NCBI GenBank assembly: GCA_017554405.1
Contig: JAFZIK010000056.1
Location: 1 to 42,796 of the forward strand
DNA from: Clostridia bacterium
GTDB lineage: Bacteria > Bacillota > Clostridia > Oscillospirales > Acutalibacteraceae
Direction of reading: 5' to 3'
DNA: 42,796 nt
Positions within the stretch are counted from its first letter, which is position 1. Each line of letters begins with the position of its first letter. This document shows, piece after piece, positions 8,801-17,883 of this stretch. The position numbers were made by a program, and so were the translations under genes. The notes under the pieces are model-generated. The model had not been told where the DNA came from and made no database searches. It worked only from the letters and a program-made list of their open reading frames with translations.

Positions 8801-11800
8801 TAAAGTTATGGAAAGTGATTTTGGTATTCTGACCGCTGTTAGGTTCCGAATAACCCATAAAACCGCCCGCCGTCTGTTTGCCGACGTAGGTGGTTGACGT
8901 TGAACGGATATTATAATTCTTGATAACGCTGTTATTAACCTCGAATACAGCGCCGCCGTTACCGGCTTCCTGCAGATTACCGACGAAACCGCCCGCGGCA
9001 ATATATCCTTCGATGGTGCACTTGCTGGCGGCGTTTTTCTTACCGTCAACCGTAACGTTAGTGAATACGCATTTCATAACGTCTGAATTGGTCGAGCCCT
9101 TATCGGTAAACGCACTGCCGACAATAGCGCCGGAATAGGATGAAACAATGTTCATATCCTCAATATTGGCGTTCGTGAAGGTAACGTTACGGTTTTTGAT
9201 AATACCGAACATTCCGCCCGCATGCGTAAGCTGCGCGCTGTCGGTCGAAGTGCTGAAAACATGTTTTGCGCTTCCGGTCACACCGGTAAGAGTATAATTG
9301 GTAACAGAGGTCTTATTTGTGGTTCTCGGCTGGATAAGACCTACAATGCCGCCGGCAGCGAAAACCCAAGTGCGCACTAACCATTTAAGACTTTCCTTAT
9401 TATTGTTTGCCGTGGTTTGTTCAGTTACGCCGTCGGTTGTATTTAAGCACTTTACTTCTATCTTATCAACTAAAACGGTCATAGGAGAACCGGCGGCGGT
9501 AGTATTAACGGCAACTACGCCGAGCACGTAACCTATAAATCCGCCTGCCGCCACGCCGGACTTTACGGATAAACCGTCACCCGATGAGCCGTTACCGCAA
9601 CTGTCCAAGGTGCAGGCGCTTGTGTTGGTATCACCGGTAAATCCGATAAGACCGCCTGTGTATCGCGCGCCTTCTACTTCAAGTCCGTCAATCTGAACTT
9701 TTTTCAGGTAGTAAGGTGTTGCTTTTGCATATCCGATAACGCTGCCTACGCTTAAAACGTTTTCGAAGTATACGCCGTCATCAGACTGCTTAAACTTATA
9801 CTCGCTCTTTAAGCCGCTTGCAACCTGCAAAACATCGTAATACACACTACCGGACATTATTAAATTGTTTATGTTGTTCGAGGAATTCGCACCGTTCATT
9901 TGCAGAATATTGAACAGTCCGAAACCTGCGGTGCCCGCCGTTGCCATACAGTTGGTGACCGAATTGTGATTATACTCAACAAAACGCATATGAAGCGTCA
10001 CTCTGCGCGCAGTTGACGTATTACCGCTATAACCGCCGCACTTTGATACGCTGAGGCGATTATAAGTGCTGTCAAGATAAATACAACCGATGCCGCGGAA
10101 TCCCGCCGCAACGTTACAGTCGCTGGTGATTTTTACGGTATTGCCGGTAGCGGTCGAAATGCATCTCGCAAGATATACGCTACCCGTCTTATTGGTATAA
10201 GCGGAAACTATATAAGGAACCTTTGTAAGGCCGTTTGAATAGGTATCGTCGGTTGCCGTGGTGTAATCGGCGCCCGAAGAGGTGCCAACGGTTGAATAGC
10301 CGGAGCCTGCGCGCGTAGTCGTATGCGCGCGGTATGCCTGCCAGTAAGCGCTTAAGCCCTGATACGGCTGTTCTGTTGAATCGTTATATGCCGCGGAAGC
10401 CGCGCCGCTGTTTACTATAGCGCCGAGAATATACATAGCCTGACCGTCCGGCACGGTTATGGTGAAGGGGCTTGTGCCGGTAACGTTAAGCTTGCCGGCT
10501 GAAAGCGAAAGGTCGGGTATCGTATAGTTCTTGTTTCCGTTCGGAATAGACGCGGAAGTTACAGCATAAGCGGTGGTTTCGTGGAAAGCATAGCCGTTTA
10601 TCACGCGCCCGATTATCGGGTTAACGTAAAGATAACCCGCATTGGATACTTTATCGAACGTTGCAGAGGTCAGACCGGTATTCGAGGAAGTCATATTGCG
10701 GAATATAAGTCCGCCGCCGAAGAGCGTGCCTACGTAGCCGCCTACCGGAGTAAGGCGGTCATAATTCGTCGTAGTGATATTGAACACCGCATTTGTAAAG
10801 GTAACGTCAATGTTATCGATTATATTGTCGCCGCCAAGTATCTGACCCATAACCGCGCCGTAGGACTGAAGACCGCCTATAAAACTGTAAGCCATGTCGC
10901 CTGTGGGTGAGGCGAGTTCAATAACGTTTGAGCCGTCACGGTCAACGTCAACGTCGATCGTAATATCTTTAACAACGCTGCCCAAAGAGGTATGAATGAG
11001 CGGGTCGCTCGATTGATTTGTTATAGTGATATTTCTTCCGATAATAACGCCGCGGAACGCGTATTCCTTATTGCTGTCACTATCGGTCGTGCCAAGTCCC
11101 ACATAATCGCCGGGCAGGGTAATATCCTTTGTTATTACGTAATATGCGCCCGCAAGATAGCGGCGAACGTTATTGTTCGATCTGCTCGTTCCGCCGTCTG
11201 ATGAAGTGAAGTTATCCGTGCCGAAATTATAGGTGTATTTTGTATAACCGGTGTTTGTATAGTTGAAATCCGTAAGATCGCTCGGCAGGTGAATAACAAC
11301 GGTATTACCTACGTTTTGTTTGTTGATCATTCTTGAAATGATCGGCAGTTTTTCGTCATCGTCAATAATAAACGGGTCGTCGTATTTGCCGCAGCCGCTT
11401 ATTTCGCTGTTGAAGGTTACGTTTACCGCAAGTTCGTGTTTGTATTCCGAAAGGTTATATGCCGTATAAACGTAGGGTAAGAATCCGGTGCTGAAATCAT
11501 ACTCGCTCGCCGCCTGATAGGTAGTGGGATGAGTATAATAGGTTGAACCGTAATACTTTTTCTGCTTATCGTTGAATTCAACCGAGGTCGTAACCTCTTT
11601 ACCGTAGGTCACGTTGTGGATCGCAGTGGTTGAATTTGACCAGTCATCGTCTATTTCATAAGTATATGAGCCGGAACTCTCACCTGCATAGAGGAAACTG
11701 TTGAGTATAGTGGCGCGGCTGAATATTGACTTGGCCGTTCCGTAAGCCGTATTCATATTGCCTATTGACGTAGCGGAAGAACGGCTGTCAAACTTAAGGT

Positions 11801-14800
11801 CGTTGAACGTAAGGTAGATCGCACGCGCCGTGCTGCTTCCTACGTCACCTATAAGACTGGAGCCGGCATATTTACCGCCTGCGTTATACGAACTATACGC
11901 CGTAGCGGACTGGCCTGCCGAATTAATTGTGATCGAGAAGTTTTTGCCCACCTTGTTAATGAGCAAAGGAGCATAGGCGTTGCTTGTAAGGTCAGCGCCT
12001 GTATCAGTAACGATATGTGCACCGTCAAAGAAAATCTTTGAGGCGGTCATTTTTGCGTTTTTGGTATCGGAATTACCAAGCGTTCCTGCAACAAGGAAAC
12101 CGCAGAAACTATCCGAAAGCTTAGGAACGTTGCCCTGCAGTTTGAGCCCGTCGCTCGTGCCGGTTATCGTAATATTGGAGCCGGGGTCGTTGCGGAAGAT
12201 AGCCGTGTGCATGAGGTAATGCTGATTGGTATTGCTTCTGGTAGACCTTGTGCCTGCTTCACCCGAATAGGCGTATTTGACATTGGCTTCCATAAGCACG
12301 TTATCGAGTTTAACGGTAGCATTGTTAAACGTAACGCCGGAGGTTAAATCTACAGGATAATAGGAAATACCGGTCATATCAAGGTCGCCGCTGAACGTAT
12401 TAGAAGAGGTAAACCAATCGGAAAGCGAGGAATGCGCATAGGTCTTTGCCGACCAAACAAAGAAATTATACTTTGCTGTGGCTGTATTGGCGCGCGCATA
12501 GTTCATATTGTAATAATAACGCGTGTTGGGATTTATCTTCGCGGCGGCAAGTTGACCGTAAGCAGTCTTGTTCAAATAGGTGTTGTATGAATTATTTGTG
12601 TTAATTACGTTGCCCGAAGTTGTGATCGAAATAACAGAATTTCCGTTATTTGCTATATCGTTATTGGGATAACGGCTGTCCGCCACGATTTCGTCAAACA
12701 CCGTGAACGTCGGACTGTTACCGGTAAATGAAAGCGCGGCGATATCATAATTGGTGCCGGTGTTGTCAACGTCGAGATAAAGCGCCCCATTTGCACCGTT
12801 GCTATCTTTTACGGTCGTCTTGTTGGCAATAAAGCCAAAGGTCGAACCCGCGGCGGTGGGCAGCGTGAAAGCAGCCGTGTTAAGGGTGATCTTTTTAACG
12901 TCCCAACGGCCGGTAGCCGTGCGAACAAGACCGCCGAAATCGCCTGCGCTTCCGGTAGCCGTAATACTGCTGTCTATTCTTACGTCGTCTATAGTAACGT
13001 CCGCCGAATACCAGTCTGTGCCGAGTATTGCGCCGAGCCTTTTATCGCGTGATTTAGCACCTGTAACGGTAATATCAACGTCAACGTCGTCAAAAGTGAT
13101 TTGCCTGTTATCTTTAACGTAAGTGCAGTTGGTAACACCGGCAATAGCCGCGCCGAAAACAGAAGCACGGTTGGCACTGCCGGTCTTATTCAGAGTAAGG
13201 GAGAGATCCGAGGATTCAAAATTAACCGATTGTGTAGAAGTATAATTTGTAGTTGAGGGGTAATTCGCACTGCTGTCCGCATTCAAAAAGCCGATAGCGC
13301 CGCCGATATAAATTGACTGAGTGCCGTCAGTGGTGGAAATATCCGTCAGAGTAAGACCAATATTCGAGTTTTCAATAGAAACGTTAACCCCGCTGCCCGC
13401 GGCAATACCGACAGCGCCGCCGAAAAACGCGTTTTTATCATTAGTCGGGTTAATGCGAACGGAAAACGCAGTTGTAACGTTATCGATCGTAAGGGCGCCC
13501 TTAGCAAACGCCGAAACACCGCCAAGTTTCATATTATCATCGGTTTGCTGGGTCTTGAATTCGCCCAAAAGGTTAAGATTCTGCACCGTGGCGCCCGAAG
13601 TCTCGGCAAAAAGACCGTTATAAGCGTGCTGGAATACGTTGCCCTGTCTGCTGTTTGCGTCAAGCGCGGTGCCGTTTGCTTTAAGACCGTAGTTTTCTCC
13701 GGTGGCAAAGGTGATGCGGTGATTGTTGCCTTCAAACGTGCCGGAAAAATCGGCGTTTCCTCCGTTATCACGGGCAAGCCCCGTAATGCCCGTTCCGGTA
13801 AGGGCTATATCGCCGGTGAGCGAAAGCGAACCGGAAAGCAGGGTTGAACTTAGGTTGGCACTGCCGGAAGTAAACTGAAGCGCGCCAACGCCCGCACCGG
13901 TGTTGAGTTTGATATTAATGGCGGTTTTTGCAAAATCCGTAAGATCGCTCATTGCGGTGACCGCGCCGGCTGCCGTTACGGTATGCGCTGTCATATTAAC
14001 GGTCAAAAGATCGCTTTCGGCGAGCTTTGTTCCGTCCATGCGGATAACCTGACCCCAGGAGTGTATATCGTCAATGGCGCAGCTGTCGTTGCGCTTAAAG
14101 GTCCAGTTTCCGACCGTTCCGGCGCCGTCGCCCAAAGCGTAAACAAGGGCGCGGTTGCGATCCTTTACAAGGTAACCGCTTGAAGTGCCGGCTTGAGTAA
14201 ATCCTGAAAGATCAAAAACGCCGCTCATGCGAATAACACCGTGTGGGGCATCGCTTATGATGCCCGCATCCAGATTGCCGGAAACGGTGATATTGCCCGT
14301 AAGGTCAATAAATGAACCGCCGCTGCCCGCGGTGCCTATGAGACCGGCATTGGATGTGCCGGAAGCATTGCAGGTAACGTTGTGTATATTAGCATAGGCG
14401 GGATTTGCGGTAAATGTGCCTACAAGTCCGCCGGATAAACTGCCCGTTGCAGTGGGTGCCGTGAAGTTTACGGTAGTATCGTATATTTCAAATGTGTTAC
14501 TTAGCGCGCTGGTTTGATATCCGCCGCATATTCCGCCGCGGAAACTGCCGCCAGAGAGCGTTACCGTGATATTTTCAGAACCGGAGTTGCCGTCAAATGC
14601 GAGGGAAGCGCCGTTGTTTTCAAGCAGACCGAAAACACCGCCGGTGTAAGTGGTGCTTGAAAGGGTCATACCGCTTGCTATCGCAAAGGTATTAAGCATA
14701 TCAAAGGTTGCGGGGGAAGCGGTGTTAACGTATTTTCCGAATATACCGCCCGCACCGTTGTTACCGGTCACAGTGCCCGATACGGTATAATCGGTGATAC

Positions 14801-15719
14801 CGTCGGCATATTGCAGAGTTATGTTTTCGGCGCATCCCACAACGCCGCCGGCAAAGCCCGCGGATGAAGTAACGGTCTCTACTCTCGAATTGTTTTGCGA
14901 ATTGAACTTAAGTGTGGAGCCGCTCTTCATTTCGCCAACAAGGGAGCCCGCGTGACCGCCGCTCGATGTAACGGAGAGTGCGGCGCCGCTGCCGGCTGTT
15001 GTTACGGCGAGTGTAGCGCCGGAATTAAGCGTTCCGCATATAAGACCGGCGTTATCGGCGGATGAAACCGGTATAGTTGAAGTGTTGGTGAAGCTTATTG
15101 TAACGTCGGCGTTTGCCGCTATATCGCCGATAAGACCGGTATATGACGAGGACTCGTTGCCTTCACCGTCATACGGCAGTAAGATTATGCTCCAATTCGC
15201 GCTGCCGGTCCCGGCTAATACGTGGTTTGCAAACAGAGCGCCGCTTGTAAGCACACCTTCGTCGGGATCTTCGCTTACGCGCTCGCGCATTATTTTTATA
15301 GCGCCGGCGCCGGTTATTCTTAGATCGGTGGAAACATAGTCGAACAGCGGGCAATCAAAAAGATGAAAAACGTCAACACCGGCGGAGGGCACGTTGATGG
15401 TTCCCGAAAACGGATAATCGCTTTTGCCGATGCTTACGAATCCGTCGTCGGTAACAACGCTGCCTTCGTTTATTGAAACGTTAAGAACGTCGTTTTTATT
15501 TCTGTTTCCGATAGCGTATTCGCGGGAGTAATCTATAAAGTCCTGTGCCGAGTGGATATTATAGGTCTGCGCAGGCGGCTCTTCTGCCTTAACGGTAAAT
15601 CCGCTTTTTGAAAGGAAGATAATTATGGTGGAAAAAGCCGCAAGGAACAAAAGCCCTATTGCAGTTACCTGCATGGCTAACTTTTGCTTCATATTCTGTT
15701 TCCCCGTAAAAATAAACAT
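5829..15719 (-). CDS. Giant exported GLUG-type repeat surface protein
   Basis: 3,296 residues. A signal peptide near MKQKLAMQVTAIGLLFLAAF is followed by VKAEEPP, a plausible cleavage region. Roughly residues 40-2450 are built of repeating beta-strand units with GLUG-like turns (GGVVGCA, GGIFGKY, GGVFGLL, GGLVGTF, GGAVGIA, GGAIGFL, GGYVGTL, GGLIGFT, GGFIGYV, GGIVGLI, GGMFGII, GGFVGNL, GGFMGYS), which should fold as a long parallel beta-helix rod. The remaining ~850 residues lack the turns and look like beta-sandwich domains. I see no LPXTG, SLH, choline-binding, dockerin or C-terminal membrane helix; it ends NAKIIPRYVS. Start: the ATG at 15719 has AGGTGA 4 nt upstream; the ATG at 15692 gives a more usual signal peptide start (MKQK). 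It is the last gene of the operon starting at 18840, separated from the previous gene by a 274-bp repeat. Inferred role: the long structural component of a surface fibre or matrix. Confidence 0.9.
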   Translation of the reverse strand: MFIFTGKQNMKQKLAMQVTAIGLLFLAAFSTIIIFLSKSGFTVKAEEPPAQTYNIHSAQDFIDYSREYAIGNRNKNDVLNVSINEGSVVTDDGFVSIGKSDYPFSGTINVPSAGVDVFHLFDCPLFDYVSTDLRITGAGAIKIMRERVSEDPDEGVLTSGALFANHVLAGTGSANWSIILLPYDGEGNESSSYTGLIGDIAANADVTISFTNTSTIPVSSADNAGLICGTLNSGATLAVTTAGSGAALSVTSSGGHAGSLVGEMKSGSTLKFNSQNNSRVETVTSSAGFAGGVVGCAENITLQYADGITDYTVSGTVTGNNGAGGIFGKYVNTASPATFDMLNTFAIASGMTLSSTTYTGGVFGLLENNGASLAFDGNSGSENITVTLSGGSFRGGICGGYQTSALSNTFEIYDTTVNFTAPTATGSLSGGLVGTFTANPAYANIHNVTCNASGTSNAGLIGTAGSGGSFIDLTGNITVSGNLDAGIISDAPHGVIRMSGVFDLSGFTQAGTSSGYLVKDRNRALVYALGDGAGTVGNWTFKRNDSCAIDDIHSWGQVIRMDGTKLAESDLLTVNMTAHTVTAAGAVTAMSDLTDFAKTAINIKLNTGAGVGALQFTSGSANLSSTLLSGSLSLTGDIALTGTGITGLARDNGGNADFSGTFEGNNHRITFATGENYGLKANGTALDANSRQGNVFQHAYNGLFAETSGATVQNLNLLGEFKTQQTDDNMKLGGVSAFAKGALTIDNVTTAFSVRINPTNDKNAFFGGAVGIAAGSGVNVSIENSNIGLTLTDISTTDGTQSIYIGGAIGFLNADSSANYPSTTNYTSTQSVNFESSDLSLTLNKTGSANRASVFGAAIAGVTNCTYVKDNRQITFDDVDVDITVTGAKSRDKRLGAILGTDWYSADVTIDDVRIDSSITATGSAGDFGGLVRTATGRWDVKKITLNTAAFTLPTAAGSTFGFIANKTTVKDSNGANGALYLDVDNTGTNYDIAALSFTGNSPTFTVFDEIVADSRYPNNDIANNGNSVISITTSGNVINTNNSYNTYLNKTAYGQLAAAKINPNTRYYYNMNYARANTATAKYNFFVWSAKTYAHSSLSDWFTSSNTFSGDLDMTGISYYPVDLTSGVTFNNATVKLDNVLMEANVKYAYSGEAGTRSTRSNTNQHYLMHTAIFRNDPGSNITITGTSDGLKLQGNVPKLSDSFCGFLVAGTLGNSDTKNAKMTASKIFFDGAHIVTDTGADLTSNAYAPLLINKVGKNFSITINSAGQSATAYSSYNAGGKYAGSSLIGDVGSSTARAIYLTFNDLKFDSRSSATSIGNMNTAYGTAKSIFSRATILNSFLYAGESSGSYTYEIDDDWSNSTTAIHNVTYGKEVTTSVEFNDKQKKYYGSTYYTHPTTYQAASEYDFSTGFLPYVYTAYNLSEYKHELAVNVTFNSEISGCGKYDDPFIIDDDEKLPIISRMINKQNVGNTVVIHLPSDLTDFNYTNTGYTKYTYNFGTDNFTSSDGGTSRSNNNVRRYLAGAYYVITKDITLPGDYVGLGTTDSDSNKEYAFRGVIIGRNITITNQSSDPLIHTSLGSVVKDITIDVDVDRDGSNVIELASPTGDMAYSFIGGLQSYGAVMGQILGGDNIIDNIDVTFTNAVFNITTTNYDRLTPVGGYVGTLFGGGLIFRNMTSSNTGLTSATFDKVSNAGYLYVNPIIGRVINGYAFHETTAYAVTSASIPNGNKNYTIPDLSLSAGKLNVTGTSPFTITVPDGQAMYILGAIVNSGAASAAYNDSTEQPYQGLSAYWQAYRAHTTTRAGSGYSTVGTSSGADYTTATDDTYSNGLTKVPYIVSAYTNKTGSVYLARCISTATGNTVKITSDCNVAAGFRGIGCIYLDSTYNRLSVSKCGGYSGNTSTARRVTLHMRFVEYNHNSVTNCMATAGTAGFGLFNILQMNGANSSNNINNLIMSGSVYYDVLQVASGLKSEYKFKQSDDGVYFENVLSVGSVIGYAKATPYYLKKVQIDGLEVEGARYTGGLIGFTGDTNTSACTLDSCGNGSSGDGLSVKSGVAAGGFIGYVLGVVAVNTTAAGSPMTVLVDKIEVKCLNTTDGVTEQTTANNNKESLKWLVRTWVFAAGGIVGLIQPRTTNKTSVTNYTLTGVTGSAKHVFSTSTDSAQLTHAGGMFGIIKNRNVTFTNANIEDMNIVSSYSGAIVGSAFTDKGSTNSDVMKCVFTNVTVDGKKNAASKCTIEGYIAAGGFVGNLQEAGNGGAVFEVNNSVIKNYNIRSTSTTYVGKQTAGGFMGYSEPNSGQNTKITFHNFTVKDCDISNASNAVDKNDTNGTGGLIGAMLKTYVLGYNIHISGTSITATNPYQRTTTIIGNNRDGGDNGKSYVRLVGVSAQLTGATTADTKSRNVGRSNVSGTFSEKYGKYSASDEGYIVFADFGGTETNTAFAGIDDTTVNTDDYTDVAAADPYVTANPVITTGGITLTGDGVGSSVPTLPIQSILSDTATGRYAYAASAYYTGSSGDKNYAAFSSYTGKLSMFRTEVPEYLGTNFPVLILDDTTRDNSQKMITSYLRLLTNTKYNFATDTTDVYTVKIYNMVYNEHFSPSATGASLKKDDGKFYMLNSQFDSGKIQFSLIDVRFLDPSDNTKVAYHLYVPVFVKKVLSFNFNIAQLSGTTYLDSLYTSRYGQALIENIGTPITLYFNYTYSRTTSEWQQAINEGENVNRNYQKTLLFYKANTNNILQHFPGDTILTLVDPNDNNKPYYANISEAFSGNTLNLGAFKDTMTADGVGGYTFSGDSFTPQTLGSMMTLSAASNASGTLVTCSNDVATVIVPGAGGTSQGYRLATEAELEDTTITKYKVTVSGTVKTEDYYLSVYTESNAVNDELFHYFLITSPTSFNDALHPSKISDTGSHTMVHLVMGKIFNHTSLTVTSNSSSGSPVMTPANNALIVDFTAQFGLSDDLDNDIRPDIQSLIAATNVYQSFMLYLNRKENNVIRKEILGTPAAAGSYGVDYVINGTADSGTSSYSNAQIRLTQNYAEFVTGDLSSYFATGNTFEINSSVSLTYSADAIPTQFPGRSDVPPADGNGVTVSAASNIAFQQEATTYTKNTIGADEIPAKTYYSESVPEVATLDLNPIGDRVGDFTPLGINALNNDNSTVADFDLLADLNIGPIADRITGYDDVSVTLQLSKKQADGTYSDPLDISSYMTVDFEGVSGITHDSVTYQQVVSRANVTENAAIIELPIIHCHVLTGSALESAGFTYGNYRINVTVVLRSGGNRIAISQASNYVIYTNAKIIPRYVS

Positions 15720-15730
15720 ATGCTCACCTG

Positions 15731-16004
15731 AATCTGGCGAGAGTCGAACCCCCTACGGTTTGGCTCGCCGCCTTTATTCATCTTTCTTGCACTCATTTTT
15801 GAAAGGCGCCGGCCTTCCTGCAAATTCGTGCCGCGCCGACTGAAAAAATGCGGCGGCACAAACTTCTTTGAACTTAAAACGAGCAAAATTTCCATATCGT
15901 CGAAGCCGAAAAACGCAGGTATACTAACGTATTTCAAGTTTTGAGGCAAAGAAGGATGCAAATTTTGCCGTTTAAAGCGTGGCGGGTTCGACTCTCGCCA
16001 GATT
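15731..16004. mobile_element. 274-bp MITE-like element, copy 1, with tRNA T-arm-like inverted termini
   Basis: The left end AATCTGGCGAGAGTCGAAC is repeated as a perfect inverted copy at the right end (GTTCGACTCTCGCCAGATT, 15986-16004); the match extends to 21 bp. A second copy of exactly 274 bp lies at 27324-27597. The right end reads like a tRNA T-arm: a 5-bp stem around the 7-nt loop TTCGACT. No clear target duplication is visible. It sits inside the structural operon, 11 bp from the ATG of the giant gene. Each copy keeps one minus-strand frame open, but with scattered replacement differences between copies, so I do not call a gene. Confidence 0.75.
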
Positions 16005-16026
16005 AAGAAAAACTATGAGATAATGA

Positions 16027-17010
16027 TCAACTGAAACTCAGTGTAACTACCTGACTTGACATCTGCGCCCACGTTTCGGTAGTAACGTTTGCATTGTAGA
16101 ATTGAAGCTCGTAACGGCTTTCTATGTCGGAGTCCACCGGCAGGGTTATACTGTTGCCCGCCTGGCTTGCTCCGGTCACCGAAAGCAGCAGATCGCGGGA
16201 AACGTCGCTGAGCGTCACCTTGGTGCCGTCCCAGCTTACCGTAACCGTTCCCGTGCCGGCGCCGGTTATAAGGTAGTTGTATCCGTCATATAAGTTCGGT
16301 GCCGTAGCGGTATCGTCACGGAAAGCGCCGGACCAGTAATCCGTTGCGCCTTCGGCGCGCAGATCGGGCTTGAATATTGCACGTAAGGTCGGAAGAGCGA
16401 GGGTAGAAGGTTGTGCGATAACCTCAAGATAAAGATTAGGCTTGTTTGCGGCAAAGCCCGCGCTGAACGATATCGTAAAGGGATCCGATTCTGCGGTGTC
16501 GCCCGGAAGCGTGCCGTTAAACGTCCCCGAAAGGGTGGTATTGCCTAAAACCACCGTGGTAACGTCGTCGGTGACCGTTACCGTATACGCCGTAAGCGAC
16601 TGAGCCGAGATATAGGCGGCGTCAACGGCAACGTATCTGTCGGGATCGGATTCATCGTATTTCACAAGTCTTGCGGTCAGGGTGTATGAAATATTGTCCG
16701 GGTAGGGAAGGGTCTGGCGCCCCTGCTGATAGTTGCAAACTGTCGCTATCGCAAAGGTCGGCAACGCGGCGTTGGTCGTGTAAACGGTGCGCACGTTGTC
16801 CTTACTCTCGCCCTTGAGAAGGTAGTTTGAAGAAAAACGTTCGCCCTGCGTATCATAGGCGGCAATGGTGCGCTGCGCATTGAGCGTGCTTGTGAATATG
16901 GCATATGAGCTGGTGCAAAGGATAGCAAGAACGCAACACAAAGCCAGGGCCGCCCAAAGCAGCCTTATGCTGAATCCCTTTATGTGCTTGTTTCCCGGTG
17001 TTTTATCCAT
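16027..17010 (-). CDS. Exported protein with SipW-type N-terminus
   Basis: 327 residues from the ATG at 17010. An upstream in-frame start at 17121 would overlap the previous gene; the 17010 start has GGAG 8 nt before it. The N-terminus is KGFSIRLLWAALALCCVLAI (about 11-30), then TSSYAIFTSTLNAQRTIAAYD, the hydrophobic-core-then-(S/T)xYAxF pattern of SipW-dependent signal peptides, with the expected cut after the Ala. The mature part looks like all-beta Ig-like domains (TVTVSWDGTKVTLSDV) with no catalytic motif. In TasA/CalY-type systems such proteins are subunits or accessory proteins of extracellular fibres. It is third in the operon, 41 bp after the preceding gene and upstream of the 274-bp element and the giant gene. 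Confidence 0.8.
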   Translation of the reverse strand: MDKTPGNKHIKGFSIRLLWAALALCCVLAILCTSSYAIFTSTLNAQRTIAAYDTQGERFSSNYLLKGESKDNVRTVYTTNAALPTFAIATVCNYQQGRQTLPYPDNISYTLTARLVKYDESDPDRYVAVDAAYISAQSLTAYTVTVTDDVTTVVLGNTTLSGTFNGTLPGDTAESDPFTISFSAGFAANKPNLYLEVIAQPSTLALPTLRAIFKPDLRAEGATDYWSGAFRDDTATAPNLYDGYNYLITGAGTGTVTVSWDGTKVTLSDVSRDLLLSVTGASQAGNSITLPVDSDIESRYELQFYNANVTTETWAQMSSQVVTLSFS

Positions 17011-17051
17011 TCTGAACGCTCCGATATGTAATAACTGATTCTGAATACTCG

Positions 17052-17789
17052 TTAAAAAGCCTTGGCGGAAATGCATATAACGTCGGTCTCGCGGTCGTTT
17101 AACGCCTTGTCGTTTATCCATACGCGCAGTATGTAATAATTGATGAAATCGCCGCGCAAATATCCCGTTTCGTTGTTAGTGGTTTGCCAGTAAAGCGGTT
17201 CTACGTATTTATCAACGTTGCTGTATGCGCCGTAGGTATCCGAATGCAGGGTGCTGTCCGCCAACGTTTCACCGAGAACGGTCCGGTCGTTTAAAAAGCT
17301 TCCAGCGATCGCCGCTCCGGTAGGAGAATAATAGTAGGTCTGCGGGGTATCGGTATGCGTGATATAAGCGGTGGCTCCCTCGCTTGCCACCGTGCTTTCG
17401 GTAGCGTGGTATAAACTGTAGGAGAACTGGTTGTTGGTGGTGTAGGCAAGCTGCAGCTTATAGTTTTGGACCATTTTGCCGAATATGCAAAATACGTAAT
17501 CGTAATGGTCCGCATCCGCCGTAACGTCAATACCGTTGAAATAGAGATAGCGGATGTCCTCAAAGTGATCGTCTGTAAACTGATGGTTCACGTCGTCGAA
17601 TTCGCGGTGCCCCGCGCCTATAAAGAGCGATACCGGCGAGGCTACCGGCGCATAGGATATCAATCGTTTGCCTACGGCGAACCACGCATATACCGATGTT
17701 GCAAGAAGCACTATCGCCAAAAGCAGGGCATAACCGGCGGAAATAACGGCAAAAGTATTCTTTTTCGGTTTTTTGTTTTTTTCTTCCAT
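17052..17789 (-). CDS. Exported protein with SipW-type signal (YAWFAVG)
   Basis: 245 residues from the ATG at 17789. I choose this over the ATG at 17816 because the AGGGGGAG ribosome binding site lies 7-8 nt before 17789 and would fall inside the longer frame. After a short basic tail (EEKNKKPKKN) comes a membrane helix (about 12-33) ending ATSVYAWFAVGKR, close to the TSTYAWF of the main TasA-like protein at 31471. The mature part is rich in Tyr and Asp and has no recognised domain; the last residues (VICISAKAF) look like a terminal beta-strand. Probably a SipW substrate and minor subunit of the same surface structure. It follows the 18840 gene by ~95 bp and precedes the 17010 gene. Confidence 0.8.
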   Translation of the reverse strand: MEEKNKKPKKNTFAVISAGYALLLAIVLLATSVYAWFAVGKRLISYAPVASPVSLFIGAGHREFDDVNHQFTDDHFEDIRYLYFNGIDVTADADHYDYVFCIFGKMVQNYKLQLAYTTNNQFSYSLYHATESTVASEGATAYITHTDTPQTYYYSPTGAAIAGSFLNDRTVLGETLADSTLHSDTYGAYSNVDKYVEPLYWQTTNNETGYLRGDFINYYILRVWINDKALNDRETDVICISAKAF

Positions 17790-17883
17790 TTTTCCGCTCC
17801 CCCTTTCTTTCGGCATTTATTGATCCGGCGGGTTTAAACCCGGCTTAAGCGGATGAAATTCAAGTTAAAACGTTCAAAAAACG

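Noticed and set aside
15689-15961. Open frame of 90 codons inside the 274-bp element, with a relative at 27282-27530
   Set aside because: It starts at TTG without a ribosome binding site, its ends come from the inverted termini and flanks, and differences between copies include many replacements. Treated as an element feature, not a gene.
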